A stretch of 64,000 nt of DNA from contig NW_020167523.1 in assembly GCF_001641265.1 (NCBI RefSeq), positions 62,001-126,000 on the forward strand, given 5' to 3'. The notes beneath the pieces were generated by a model, which was not told the DNA's origin, ran no database searches, and worked only from the letters and a program-made list of their open reading frames with translations. Position numbers and translations under genes: made by a program. Positions 40,377 through 52,310 of this stretch are shown here, piece after piece; positions within the stretch are counted from its first letter, which is position 1, and the number at the start of each line of letters is the position of its first letter. The stretch comes from Pseudogymnoascus destructans (Eukaryota > Ascomycota > Leotiomycetes > Thelebolales > Thelebolaceae).

Positions 40377-41939
40377 CTACGTCTGCATAAACAACTCAAG
40401 CTGCACCGACCCCCCAAGCGCCGTCGTAGCATGGTTAAAAATGCCCCACCTATACCCCATGAAGATCGCCCAATCCGTATTCATCGTATACGCATCCCCC
40501 AAATCCACAAAGCTCGTCCCATCAGTACTATACTGGAACGTCACCAACTTCGACCCATCACCACGCGAATCCATGCTCGATCTCAGCCAGATCCTTCCGT
40601 TCTCCACTGCGGCGGTCTCAACAGTCGTGCCGGTGCTCACCGTACTCCAATCGGTGCTGTTCTGTGTGAGGCCCTCCTGTATGACGACGCTGTAGGAGTC
40701 CCCTGAGCGCACGACGCCGATGTAGGCGGTCCAGTCGCGGAAGGCGGCGAGTCCGCAGCGTCGCCGTCGGCCATGTTGCTGAAATCTAGGACGATGGTGG
40801 CGACGGGCTGCTCGCCGTTGGCGCGGTGCGTCAGCGTGTTGCGAGCCTTCTATAGGTCGTTGGTCACGGTTGCGGCGGAGAGGGTGACGCCATTGTCGAC
40901 GGAGTATTTGCGGGTGTCGTGGTTGTGATTCCACTCCCATTTTGGGCCAAGCGATGTGCCATTGAAGGAATCGGTTCATGTCCATGATGGTGTTTCGACG
41001 GTCGGTAGGGGGGCGGGATAGGTGGCGCCCCATTTGCCATCGACTGTATTTAGGATTGGAAGGTCGTCGTCGCCCCATGTGATAGGAGCGAGGACGGGGA
41101 TGCGGTCATTGGGATAACCCCATGTGAACGACATAAAGTACCAATCATCAGGGGAAGCCTCATTCAGGCTGCCTTGGTGAGGAGTACCGCCTCCAGAAAG
41201 TAGACCGGGGGTGTTAGCTTCCAGGAGCTTATAAGTCCAAGGTCCCCAGGGGCTCGTCGATTTCCAAATGAAATGAACGTGGATTGGGTACCTCCGTCGT
41301 CGTTCAGAATGTAATAGATGCCGTTCCTCTTGTACATGCGGTTGCCCTTCGATGCCTTGGGCTTCTGTGGGATAGTGGAAGAGTTGTCCTAACCTCAGAG
41401 AGGCCATCCGCGGACAGTTGGGCCATGTTAGCATTGGTATTCCCATGCACGACGTACATTGTATCATCGTCGTCGATGTGGAGGCCACAGTCGTAGTAGC
41501 ACGTTAGTATTTCAGCCGAATGCGTCCAAGGCCCAGATGCTGAAGATGCGGTATAGACAAACGAATGGTAAAAGTTTAACACATCCTATCCAGTACCACG
41601 TCTTATCGCTCTCCTGTACCGCATGGTCGACGCCCACGTACCGCCGCGGTACGCCACACCGCCATTCAGGTTGTAGTTGTAGCCAAAATTCAGCGTCGGC
41701 ACCGAGTGCCCGATCATCTCGCAGTTGACAAGATCAGCTGAGCGCAGAATAGGTGCTCCAGGAAAAAAATGCATATTAGAGGCAGAGAAGTAGAAGAGGC
41801 CATCTGGCCCCTTGGAGACATCATTGTCTGCGAAGTCTTCATAAACGACTGGGTTTGTGAACGTATCGGCTCGAACAGCTGTGTTCGAGACCGCTGACTC
41901 CAGCGACGAAAGGGCCACAACAAGAGGAATGGAATGCAT
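40377..41939 (-). pseudogene. Secreted GH43 glycoside hydrolase, frameshifted
   Basis: The ATG at 41939 starts a signal peptide (MHSIPLVVALSSLESAVS). The GH43 five-bladed propeller motifs follow: NPVVYEDFADNDVSKGPDG (catalytic Asp region), YFSASNMHFFPGAPILRS, GVAYRGGTWASTMRY, and in the next frame CYYDCGLHIDDDDTMYVVHG. A third frame holds FIWKSTSPWGPWTYKLLE and PHQGSLNEASPDDWYFMSF. A beta-sandwich domain typical of GH43 xylosidase/arabinofuranosidase relatives ends the protein (VQLELFMQT, stop at 40377). Frame changes near 41590, 41390 and 40980-40800 disrupt it. Family members act on arabinan or xylan side chains in plant cell walls. Confidence 0.8.
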
Positions 41940-42235
41940 GATGACAAGCACACTACAGTGCAAATGAAAAAAGGGTGCTCCCACCAACCTTTTAAGCTGT
42001 TCAAATAATGAGATTGGTACTCACCACAGCGGCCACCAGACCGCAATTAATAACAAATTTTGCGTGTAAATGCATAGGACCGACGAGGCCACATGCAAAT
42101 TGCAAACCTCGTGTCCGGAGATACAATTCTTCCGTCAATAGCCCTTCGATATAGATATATAGCGCTTGCTTCCCCACCGGGAATTAATAAGGGCAAAAAC
42201 TCGATATACCTAGTAAACTGGTAAGAAAACTCCAT

Positions 42236-42848
42236 CTACCCAGTCGGCCGCTAACCCTCCTTTGGAAAGGTTAACGAGCCAATGAGAGGCGTACTCTCAT
42301 TTGAGAGTACGTGCTCTCATATGGCCTTTTTGAAGCAATTGAGCTAGCAATATCCAGGCGGTGGTTTGAGAACCAACGATTATATGGAGTTTTTGCCCAT
42401 TTATAAAAGCGACGTCGGGTCAATTGTCGGAGAAGCATCCTGGTTGGCGTGCCTTGGCAGCGGAGATATGGCCCGCTTCAATGAGATTTGTGGGGAAATT
42501 TCAAGGATCCACATTTGAGGGGCATCAACGTCGCTCCTGGATTGTATTGGGCTTCATAGAGCTTCCCCTTTGATAACACCAGATATGTTCACGTTGGGGA
42601 TGAAAACGCAGAGGAGGCTTTGCTTGACCAAGCTCGAAACTCACATTCCTGCGGTGACTGCCAAATCAGTCCCTCGACCTCGACATCAGCTAATCATCAC
42701 CAGTATTGAATATGAATCAAAACATATTGCACGAACATTTCGGGACAAGATATTAATGAAGCAAAGTTCAGATTCGGGTTCTATGCTCTGTATGCCATAC
42801 ATATCACTCCGATAATTGTCCTCCCATTAAAATGCCCGAGAGTCGCAT
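42236..42848. other. Spacer with a short palindrome
   Basis: No gene is supported. GTACTCTCATTTGAGAGTAC at 42291-42310 is a perfect 9-bp inverted repeat with a TT loop. The last part should hold the eL30 3' end. Confidence 0.4.
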
Positions 42849-43478
42849 TTAAGTCTCTTGGCTCAGGATGTCAGAGTCACCTGGGTCGAGGACAACCATG
42901 GTGCCGCAGCGGAAGAGCTTTCCGCACGCCGTCCCGAGCTCGATCTGCACGACAGTTAGCTCATGTGCCCTCCAAAGCTTGTTTTGAAGCTTCTTCTCAT
43001 GGCTTGGGGGGTGACAATTGCGAGCCCCAGGGAGTCGGCCATCACCAGGGGCAATCATTGCCTGGAGGTTGACGATTGCGAACCCCAGGGGGTCTGTCGT
43101 CACCAAGGGCGATCATAGCGCGTCTTCGCGATCACCTCAAAGGAGGGGATTGAAAATATCGAATGCGCGTGTTGGGGTTGTAAAGGTTATAAACGTACGT
43201 TGTTTCCACTGAAGTGGTGGACAGGGCACTTGGAAAGCATGGCGTAGTCTATTACAGTCAGTTACGGACCCCATTATGATGTAGAAGCGGCACTCACACT
43301 CGAGCTCAGACTTTCGGATAGGAGGGCAATTTCCAGCGATGATGACGAGCTTAGCCTTGCCCGACCGAAGTGATTTGAGCGTGGACTTGAATCCGAGGGT
43401 GACCTTGCCCGACTTGATGACGAGGGCGAGGCGGGAATTAATCGTATCAGACGTCTTCTTGGACTTGCGTGGAGGCAT
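42849..43478 (-). CDS. RPL30: 60S ribosomal protein eL30 (L30), 3 exons, 108 aa
   Basis: Exon 1 43478-43298, exon 2 43248-43199 and exon 3 42944-42849 join without a frame break. The protein reads SKKTSDTINSRLALVIKSGK, SLRSGKAKLVIIAGNCPP, then YAMLSK and HHFSGNN, and IELGTACGKLFRC to DPGDSDIL, which is the eL30 signature over its whole usual length. eL30 is a component of the large cytosolic ribosomal subunit and binds kink-turn RNA. Intron 1 (49 bp) has GTGAGT...TAATAG; intron 2 (254 bp) has GTACGT...GCTAACTGTCGTGCAG and contains an imperfect tandem duplication. In budding yeast eL30 represses splicing of its own transcript; whether this happens here is unknown. Confidence 0.95.
43011..43119. 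repeat. Imperfect tandem duplication in eL30 intron 2
   Basis: Two 51-bp copies, 43011-43061 and 43069-43119, spaced by 58 bp, share GACxATTGCGAxCCCCAGGG and a later TCACCAxGGGC. Most differences are transitions. It explains much of why intron 2 is longer than its neighbours. Confidence 0.65.
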
Positions 43479-44123
43479 CTTGTCTGCTGGATTGCCGGAT
43501 GCTGGGAGAAGAAGTTGGTGTTGTTTGTTGGCTGTTTGCTATGTGTGGGTTTGGGGCAAGGACGAGTCGAAGGGCTTCCACGTGACTATCAGGCGATTAT
43601 TATGGTGCCACCCAAAAGCTTGAAGAGAGGCTGTAGACAACAATAGCCATTACAGACACTATAATTGAAGTAAAGGCGTTCAATCACTCAGGTCTACAAC
43701 TTGTAAGCTGGTTACTGACAATTGGAACTGACGAGATAAGTTATATGGGTTTAAATTGTTGGAATTAATCCTGGGCTATACACAGTCCCTCATCAGACTT
43801 TGGGCGACAACAGTACTCTGATGCAGTCTGGTAAATCATTGTGGGCATCTAGATGCGCTAGTTCCACGGACTTATACACAAGCTATAATTATTTGTCATA
43901 GGTTAATAATTTTGAAAACATATGTGCTGAATCGAATATGTTTCATTGCCGACCTGAAGTTTACAGAGTTTGGACAATATCACTTTAAATTGAGAAAGGC
44001 AAAAGACAAAAGGCATATTTATGAGGTAGAGCGCCTATTACGTATCACATTACCTCTACTCTAGCCAAATACTGCATCAGAAACAATGGCAATCATAGGA
44101 GCCAACATCTTACCCCATGGTCG
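43479..44123 (-). promoter_or_regulatory. eL30 upstream region
   Basis: About 640 bp between the eL30 start and the left end of hAT-C. It presumably holds the promoter. No specific motif could be assigned; no other gene is seen. Confidence 0.3.
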
Positions 44124-44131
44124 CAAAACAG

Positions 44132-46703
44132 CAGTGTTCGGCACGGATCGTGTATAACCTGAGCTGATTCGGATACTGATCCGGATATATCCTATCCGCC
44201 ATAATTATGATCTATCCGTACGATCTGAGGATATATCCGGATCTTACGGATAATGCCAAGAATAGCCAAGAGTAGCCAAGGCCACATAATAGACGTAGAA
44301 TTGATTCTGTAATACTGGTTCAAATACCATCGTAATGTGACGATTACAGTAAAAATGAGCGACTTGAAATTATCAGATTTGCCATCAGATCATGAGAGCT
44401 ATTCTCAAATAGAAGAGCTATCGTTACCACATCTTCCACCTCAACCTACCCCTATTCAGCCTTCAGTTGAAGCAGTTGACGTATCGATTAATCTACCTCA
44501 ACATCCAAGGGTAGTACTACCACCGACATCGTCGAAGCTCTTCACAAAGGGCTTATATCGTCAGGAATTACTTGATACTCGGCCTCCAACCATAAAAATG
44601 ATATGCCTACAACCAGGCTGTGGATATTCACTACCGCCACAAGGATTAAAGCAATCGTCGACCGGTAATCTATGGAGGCATTATTCCTTAAAGCATCTAA
44701 CAGTATCATACACCCTTAAAAATGAGAAGAGACAGCCGTCTAGTGCGTCAAGCAGTACATCATCGTTCTTCAACCCACGCCCATCAGCTTTACTAAAGCA
44801 ACCTAATAATCCTTCAAAGTATAAGGAGTTATTACTACAGTTCATTGTGTTGAATAATCTATTGATACGCCTTGTTAAAAGCTATTCATTCTGTGAATTA
44901 GTTCAATTCTTAAGCCCAACAACTATGGCAATATCAGCTCGTACGCTACACCGAGAACTACAGCGTCAGTTCTCATATCACCGAGGCCAGCTACAACTTG
45001 AGCTCCATTCTCATATTAAGAGAGGAGGCCGGATATCAATAACGACAGATGCATGGTCTGCACAGAATTATACAGACTATGTTGCGATTACTGCATACTG
45101 GATCAACGATAAATGGCAACAGAAATCTAAAGTACTTGACGTTGTACATCTTCAAGAGCCTATCCATAGCGGCGAATATCTAGCTCAACAATTAGCAATT
45201 GTAACGGGCGATATGGGTATTACAGGAGCTGTCTTTACCTGTACAAGGGATAACGCCTCAGCTAATACTGTTATGCTTGCGGAATATGAGAAAATAGCCA
45301 GAGACCAGGAAGTTACAACACAACAACCTTGGACGTTTAGAGTCAAGGAAGGAGATGTACGATGCATAGCCCATATTATCAATATTGCTGTTCAAGATGC
45401 TCTTAGACTTTAAAAGCAGCCCCTGCTGAGCAGGTTGAGAGTTATCAGTGTGAGCAGGGAGCTGCGCGGATTCCAGTAAGCTTCGATAGTAATATTGAAG
45501 TTAAGAATACTCTTGGTAAGCTACGAAGACATATCTATGTATTCAGAAATCGAAGGCAATGGAAAGATGCTCTTCAAAAGCAGACTATAGCAGCTAGTCT
45601 TAAGAAGCTACAACTATCACTCGATATGCCAGTCCGGTGGAAATCAACGTACGAAATGGTTTCAACAACTATTAAGCTACAGACGCCAATTACAGCGATC
45701 TGTGCTACTCAGAAAATGGATCTAAGTATCAGAGGTATCGCTCTTACACCAGAGGATTGGATAAAGCTCCACGCTCTTCAGAATTTCTTCTTTATATTTG
45801 TTAAGCCGTCGCAAAAGCTACAAGCAAGCTTATATCCAACGCTCAACTTCACAATTCCTCAGTATCTAAAGATGATAAAGAAGCTTGAGGCTTTACAGAA
45901 GGAAGTTGGTATATCATCAACGATCGGCCTAGCTTGTATCGCTGCTCATAAGAAGCTTAATGAGTACTATACGCTTGCTACGAATCAACGATGGAGTCAT
46001 TCAGGGGTAGCTACAATTTTCGATCCACGTATGAATCTTAACAGTCTTTGGCCAAGCAGTACTGAAGAAGTCAAACGGAATAGGGTTAAGCAGCAGTTCC
46101 ACGACGTCTTTATTCAATATAGAGACTGCCAATACTATCTTGAAGAAGAGAAAAGGGAAGCTGAGGCTGATTTACCACAATTATCTACAGAACCTGACTC
46201 CGACGACGATTTATATCTCTCTCATAGTATTTACCAAGAACCAGAATGGAAGAGCTGGCTTGTTGAGCCCCGGCCAGGTCCAGCAACAGATATCCTCAAA
46301 TATTGGGCGGCAAAGCAATATCAATATCTAATTATAGCTGCAATTGCTCGAGACCATTTGGCAATTCCTGCAACATCAGCTCCATCAGAACGGGTCTTTA
46401 GTAATGGAGCTGATATTCTTACGAAGAAAAGGAACAGGCTCTCTCCTGAAACGCTTCGATATTTACTCTGTTTACGAGATTGGGGTCATATACTAGAGGT
46501 TGAAGAAAGTGAAGCCGAAGACGCTGATGACGAGGGGGAAGAGTAGTTATATAAGTTATTTTATCTATTCTATTTTTATATTTTAAACCTCATTTTCCTG
46601 AAGATCCGGATATAACCCGTATCTATCCGTCAGACCTCAGACGGATCATGATCTTACCCGTGAGGGCTCAGGATCAGATCCGGATACGATCCGCCGAACA
46701 CTG
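44132..46703 (+). mobile_element. hAT transposon (hAT-C), complete ends
   Basis: The ends CAGTGTTCGGC and GCCGAACACTG are inverted repeats, flanked by a perfect 8-bp duplication CAAAACAG (44124-44131 and 46704-46711), as expected for hAT elements. Subterminal regions repeat GGATATATCC and GATCCGGATA-like motifs in both orientations, probably transposase binding sites. The 2,572-bp element sits between the eL30 promoter region and the 3' end of the dynamin gene, 53 bp from the dynamin stop codon. Confidence 0.95.
44337..46546 (+). pseudogene. hAT-C transposase, one frameshift
   Basis: The first frame (44337-45413, or from ATG 44355 MSDLKLSDLPSD) contains a BED finger (CLQPGCGYSLPP, then NLWRHYSLKHL), the TTDAWSAQNYTDYVAITAYW block and TRDNASANTVMLAEY. 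It stops at TAA 45411. Alignment with hAT-A (ALMTMKAVP against ALRL then KAAPAEQ) shows a 1-nt loss there; the second frame then runs from 45413 to 46546 through RRHIYVFRNRRQWKDAL and the dimerisation domain AIPATSAPSERVFSNGADI. Apart from this one indel no break was seen, so the element decayed recently or the site is a sequencing error. Confidence 0.9.
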
Positions 46704-46756
46704 CAAAACAGAGATGCACATGAAAATAAACCCATTATTCAGCTCGTAACATCCCA

Positions 46757-49155
46757 TCAACCTCTCAACAATTTCTTTCCCTGCTCCAGGGCCAGGATCT
46801 CCTCCTTCAGCTCCTGTCGCTCTCTTTTGGTGACCAAATCTTCTCCGGCGATCTCGTCCAACTGCTCGGCCGTCATGGAGGAGATGAACAGCGGCGTGAG
46901 GATCTTCAGCGGGCTCTCATCGCTGGTGAGAAGATAATAGTCTGCGCCTTGTGCCACAACCGTGTCAATGAAGCGCTTCATCACCACCTTGTAGTAGGCA
47001 TTCAAAACGGTGTGAATGTCATCGACTGCGTGTTCCAGATTGCCTTGGGAAAGAGCACTAGTCATACCGGAAACCGGGACTGCTGTGACATAGTGGGAGG
47101 CGCCTTCTGCATCCTGTCGCTTCGCACGGAATTCATGTTGCTTCATAGCTTTGATGAGACGCTCATTTCGCATCTTACTGAGCGTGTCTCCGAAGTAGTG
47201 ATTCTTCGTGAGCAGGGTGCCGTGGCGCTCGACTCGCAAAATAAATTCGACGTGTTTAATGGCCGCGCTGTACTTGTCAAGGAGATCATCCATGATGAAT
47301 GAGATAAGTCCGTTTCGAACCTTACTATCTGGGCAGACGTGATTCAGGAGCCGACAGATGAAGTCATGTACGTAGACGATAATGTCGTTCATGAACGAAA
47401 GCGTGATCCCTTTCCAATTGGATGATTGCTCCTGCCAGAGCATTGGCAATATATTAGGATCCATCACCGCGAGGCCATAGCCTCTAGCTTTGCGATACTC
47501 GGTTTCAATCCATGCCAGAATATCACACCGCTTCGTAAGTGATACATACAAATCCTGCTGGAGAATATCCAAAAGTTCTGGGTATTCGGAGCTCTTGGGA
47601 TCCAATCCCACTTTGTAGCCAGACTCAGCCTCACCATCAGATTCATCGTTGGCATCGGATTCATCGTCTTCGTCAGATCTATTCTCGGCTGATGCCAATG
47701 CCGGTTTTGTGTCTTTCGTGTCTGTTGTGGTAACCGCTTCAGCACTCGCATCCCCTTTGAACTCAACTGAGTGGCCCTTGCTCCCAATATCTTCCGCAAA
47801 ACGATCGCTGCGATCGACGACAAGAGTTGGCAATCGGAGGTTATGATCTTCCCCGAATATCTCATGACGACAATAGTTGGCACTGAGAGCATCGTTCGTA
47901 ATTCTCTCAAACTGGGCGGCAATGCCCTCAAGATAATGTCTCTGCTGCTCAGATGACTCACGGTCGGCGCCCATTGCATAAAGATTCTTCTTGCAGAGTA
48001 TAAGGCGCTGCTCGATCTGTCTCTTGATCTTTGGGAACTCTCTCTGGACGATCTCAGAAAGTAGGTCCTGGAGACGACTCTTCAGCGCATCAACACCAAC
48101 CCGATCCTTGGGAAGTGATGACCACGGATCAGTACTAAAGAAACTACGCTCTTTGCGCGTACGAGAGTCAGAATCAGTATCAAGCTCCTTCTGGGAGCGG
48201 TTGCGAACAATGCAATATCCGAGCTTGAGCTTGTTGCGCTTTCCCATTACAAGGTCGATGACTTGGTGCTCCGCGCCGTCGTCAACAAGGTCGGGCTTTG
48301 TCAATCTGTATATCTATCAGCTGCTGAAGTTCTATTGAAGAGATATATAACTCACACGCCCAAAGTCCGAAGACCCTTTGGATCAGCCTTCTCAGCCATG
48401 GTCAAAATCTCCTGGGTGGCAATATCGACATTCGCAGAAACGACAGCCAAAATGATGGTCCTCTCATCTTGAATCCAACTGCTGACCATGTTTTTTACAA
48501 GGTCAATGTCGTCCTTGGTGGTAACACCATCAGTCGCGGTTCTGAAAATCCCAGGAATGTCGATAATGCTCAAATTCTCGCGGTCTGGGCCGCTGAGTTC
48601 AATCTTGAAGACGTCTGCACTGAAAGTTGATTTTGCAGCACTTGGGGACTCGCCTGGTCCAGTAACCCCCATGACTTGACAAACCTATCAATCCTTAGCA
48701 AGCTACTGCGGGCAATGAAGTCAAATACGTACATCTTTCAAGATCGATAGGAAGGTCTGACCGTCAAGAGTAGTCAACCCAGTCTTCTTGAATGCCTTCA
48801 GTTCCTCCGCCTTCTCGGGAGATCGGGTAGGGCCAGGGATGATCGAAACAGCAATGCTCGTCTGAGGCGACCTCCGAAACGTGATATTCGTAGCAAATCG
48901 TGTGCAGAGCCCACTGTCGCGAGGAAGAGGCAGCTCCATCACTGCTTCCAACACCGAACTCTTCCCGCTGGATTGATCACCAACGACAACAAGCTGTGGG
49001 AGTGCAACGAACTTGGCAACCCCCAGCTCGCGAAGCTTGTCGATTTTGTCCAGCTGAGCTGGGTTCGAGAGCTGGATATTGAGTGACTTTGACAACTCCA
49101 TCTTTGCTTTTGCGGATATAAAGCCGTTCATGGTGGAGTAATCGTCAGCGATCAT
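46757..49155 (-). CDS. Dynamin-family GTPase, 3 exons, about 766 aa
   Basis: Exons 49155-48733, 48684-48356 and 48305-46757. The GTPase domain shows the P-loop VVVGDQSSGKSSVLEA, a switch-I Thr in CTRFATNI, DIPG of G3 and TKPD of G4, followed by the stalk and a C-terminal GED-like helix (ILTPLFISSMTAEQLDEIA, then KRERQELKEEILALEQGKK). An acidic linker (SDEDDESDANDESDGEAES) lies in the stalk region. The start at 49155 (MIADDYSTMNGF) is the first ATG; upstream in-frame codons lack one. The length and single GTPase-stalk plan, without a PH or proline-rich domain, resemble the Mx/Vps1-like dynamins of filamentous fungi, which remodel membranes. The exact role is unknown. Both introns are of standard fungal type. 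Confidence 0.92.
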
Positions 49156-50580
49156 GACAACGGGTGGTTGTTGTGGTGAAACACACAAGGTGTGTTGGCG
49201 TTGGATAAGAGAAGAAAGTGGGCGTCGGAAATCAAATTAGATTAGGGCTTTGTATCTGAGGAACTCGGTGATCTGAGGGAAACCGAGAGACTGAAATAAG
49301 CTGATAATCTCTGGAATTGGGGAGCAAACTGTGGGAGCTTGATGTGACTCTTATTGAAGCCAAACTACCTCGCTGATAAACAAAACTTCGCCTTTCAGCC
49401 GATGGGGAGTTCACACTATTTATTATAAATTTTTCTAACTTACTTCTCTGACCTCAGCCTCGAAGTCGCAAAGACCTTGCAGGAGTTTCCAGGTACAGTG
49501 GGCCTCCGGCATGCTACGCCAACAGCGGGGGGGATCGAGGACGAGTAAAATCACAAAGTTCATACAAGCATCCTCACCGCTACCTAAAGTCATGCTAAAG
49601 GGCAGATTTTGTAAACCGTCGAAACGAATATGCCTCGCTGAATGGGTGATTGCATGGCATGAAATGCTTCTCTGTTGTGGCTGGCGGGGCTCAGCCATCC
49701 AACCAACGGACCCAATTCACGGCCAGGCGTAACAGAGCAAACAAGGCTGGAGCTTTCCGCCATAATTTATGGGCGGATAGGTTCTCCTATTGATTATTAC
49801 CGCCTCTTGCATGTAAATATCTCCTACGTGGTGCCGGTTTCCCGTTAGTGTTCAACATACTGCATAAATGTTACATGTCCGTTTGTTCGTTGGAAATCAG
49901 GTACAGTTACTCCAGATTTGAAGCTCTCAAAATTTGTAACGCTACAAGTAATAGAAATTCTGATAAAAAAAAAGGGGCGTATAAATAGAGATATTCATAT
50001 TCACATACACGTAAATACGACGAGTTATCAAACGTCTACTCACTGTTCCTGCGTCCAAGAATATGACAATCATTTTGTATGACAAAGTGTCACGAGCAAC
50101 ATCACCTGCGGACTCCAATCACGTGCAGACTCCAATCATATGCTGTCGAGTCATAAATGTATATATTCCTAACTACCTTACCGGCGGAGGCCCATTTTTT
50201 TACATGGTTGTGACAGACTGTAATAGGGTGCCAGAAGAAATTTATATGGGGCATATGTGGGCTGAGTAAGACACCTAAACAAGTCCAGGACTAGTTGCCC
50301 GATAAAAACTCTCCACAACGACACAATCCGACACTATGATAGGTCTTTCGAGCGAGCTTAGCGACACCAAATATAACCAGTAAATGAAACTAATAATCGG
50401 GTTTTGAAGGACATAGTAATGAAATAGTCTGAACTGTGATAATAACGGACGAGTATAATATAGACTCGGATTTGTATTAGACTCTTATGATACTATTATA
50501 TTACTAATTTGACAGTAGACACATTTTCGGAGAGTTCTAGGAGATAATTGATTTCATTTCCCCTATTTACTATATTCTAA
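49156..50580. other. Dynamin upstream region and spacer
   Basis: The first few hundred bases should contain the dynamin promoter. No other gene is supported; a minus-strand frame at 49435-49698 has no recognisable domain. The region becomes AT-rich toward the pogo copy at 50583. Confidence 0.35.
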
Positions 50581-50582
50581 TA

Positions 50583-51503
50583 ACGTGCATGTATAACGAA
50601 AGTGCCAAACAAGCGAAAGTGCCAAAATATCGCGACTACCCCATAAGAATTGCGATAAATCCACCACAACAATATAAATTAATTAAAACTACTCGGAGTC
50701 CTCTTCCTCAGACCTGTCTATTACAATCTGACAAGTGCGCGCATTGTGTCCAGTCTCACCACACTTGCCACAGCGACGTGCATGGGTTTCTTCCCTTGGC
50801 TTCCGACCACTACTTGCCCTTATTTCTTGCTCTACTTGCTGCACAACGTCCCTCTCGTCCTGTAGCTCCTGTGCTACCTGTTGACTAAGTGATCCTCCTT
50901 GCTGTAGTCATGTTTTTTTAGCTCTCCGGCGCTTGCTTAGCACTTCATTTGCCTGTCGCAGGTTTTGGTTCTCTGCTTTTAACAATGCTAATTGATGCAT
51001 TATTTGCGATGCACCCTTTGTAAACTGGTCAACAGCTGCATAGATTGAGGTTGGAGAGCTATTTTGATGATGCGCAATTCCGTTTTTAATGAAAGTAGAC
51101 TGTGATAAAGCTTCAGTTGGGTTATTTGGTGTCTGAGAAACCCATGGTTGAGCGGTGTTTGGGCGAGAGGTTGGAGGTGTTGGCGTCTTAAACCTAAGGT
51201 CAAGTGTAGATATTACACTCTCAGGGCTAAATGGAAGAAGCCCAGCACCTCGGAACCCTCCCTGAATATTGCTTTCTGTCATTGCAATGTTAAATGCAGC
51301 GTGGAAGGCAGGAAAGAAGTCATCCTTAGTAATGTGGATAATATGAGCCCGCATCATATCTTCAATTTGCCGACCGTAAGCTCTCTTTAATGGGCCAAAA
51401 CAGCCAACATCAAGTGGTTGGAGTATATGGGAAGAGTGAGCAGGCATACAAAGCGTAATAATGTTGTGTTCTTTGCAGTACTCCTCAAACTTGTCTGAGT
51501 GGT
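50583..51503 (-). mobile_element. Pogo family 3, truncated copy (pogo-3b)
   Basis: It starts at TA|ACGTGCATGTATAACG (TA at 50581-50582) with two GAAAGTGCCAAA repeats and is nearly identical to 62451 onward. The match stops after GTCTGAGTGGT at 51503, inside the transposase gene, where a hAT-D fragment begins. The rest of the element is deleted. Confidence 0.88.
50679..51503 (-). pseudogene. Pogo-3b transposase, C-terminal part
   Basis: Minus-strand frame LITLCMPAHSSHILQPLDVGCF onward to the coiled-coil (QLALLKAENQNLRQANEVL). It then shifts frame near 50913, after which the zinc-knuckle region (HARRCGKCGETGHNARTC-like) is encoded. The N-terminal half and the first catalytic residues are missing. 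Confidence 0.85.
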
Positions 51504-51561
51504 TACTTCGATTAATACAATCAACAAAAGGCTTCTGTATTAGTTTTCTATGAGCTTATAG

Positions 51562-51967
51562 TGTTACGATTATAGCTTACAGTTGTTATGGTTGTTATGG
51601 TTGTTATGGTTGTTATGGTTGTTATGGTTGTTATGGTTGTTATGGTTGTTATGGTTGTTATGGTTGTTATGGTTGTTATGGTTGTTATGGTTGTTATGGT
51701 TGTTATGGTTGTTATGGTTGTTATGGTTGTTATGGTTGTTATGGTTGTTATGGTTGTTATGGTTGTTATGGTTGTTATGGTTGTTATGGTTGTTATGGTT
51801 GTTACGGGTGCAGCCTTAGCCACCAAGGCTACAACCGCTAAACGGACAACTGTATATTACGAGGAATAGCCTCACCTTCCTTCCTTCTTCTTCTTCTTCT
51901 CTCTTTAGATTCAATCTAGCTTATTTTTCTCCGGACTGGCTTCTTGACCTCTGTGACCATCGTAACA
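51562..51967 (+). repeat. 5' LTR of Gypsy-2, 406 bp
   Basis: TGTTACGAT...ATCGTAACA with a perfect 9-bp terminal inverted repeat. It contains the 25-unit array 51583-51807, then a GCAGCCTTAGCCACCAAGGC segment and a CTTCTT-rich stretch. The interior begins TAAGATTGAATCTC directly after it, the likely primer-binding position. Confidence 0.95.
51583..51807 (+). repeat. Tandem array of TTGTTATGG, 25 units
   Basis: Twenty-four uninterrupted TTGTTATGG units plus a final TTGTTACGG, 225 bp in all. The 3' LTR has only about nine full units of mixed ATGG/ACGG type plus two 6-bp pieces. All three forward frames are open (LLW, CYG, VMV repeats); these are not genes. Confidence 0.97.
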
Positions 51968-52310
51968 TAAGATTGAATCTCACCTTTCTTTTGCTCTCTG
52001 GGCCTGAACCTTGATACTGAAATTTGAATTCCCTTCTTTGGAAACTCTACAACCATATCCTAAAGTCGATTCCAGAACACCACAGAACATACCAGAAACA
52101 CCAGAACACCACAGACTTCATAGATCAGACCTTTCACAATGCTCCCTTGAAAAGGAATATAGCTGTGAGGAAAGTGCGCTCCTCTCGAGTGGCTCCTACA
52201 GTCGACAAACTGCGCAATAGGGCCTTTGGCGATACGAGTCTGATCTACTGAATACTAAAACCGAAAGAATAGGAAAGCTGCTATGGCACACACAGCCAAA
52301 GAAAAACAAG

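Noticed and set aside
49435..49698. 87-aa minus-strand frame upstream of the dynamin gene
   Set aside because: No homology recognised, no clear splice partners; left as spacer.
51583..51807. CRISPR-like regular repeat
   Set aside because: The units are contiguous 9-mers without spacers inside an LTR of a fungal retrotransposon.
51583..51826. Long open frames of LLW, CYG, VMV (plus) and ITT (minus) repeats
   Set aside because: They are translations of the 9-bp LTR array in several frames, not genes.
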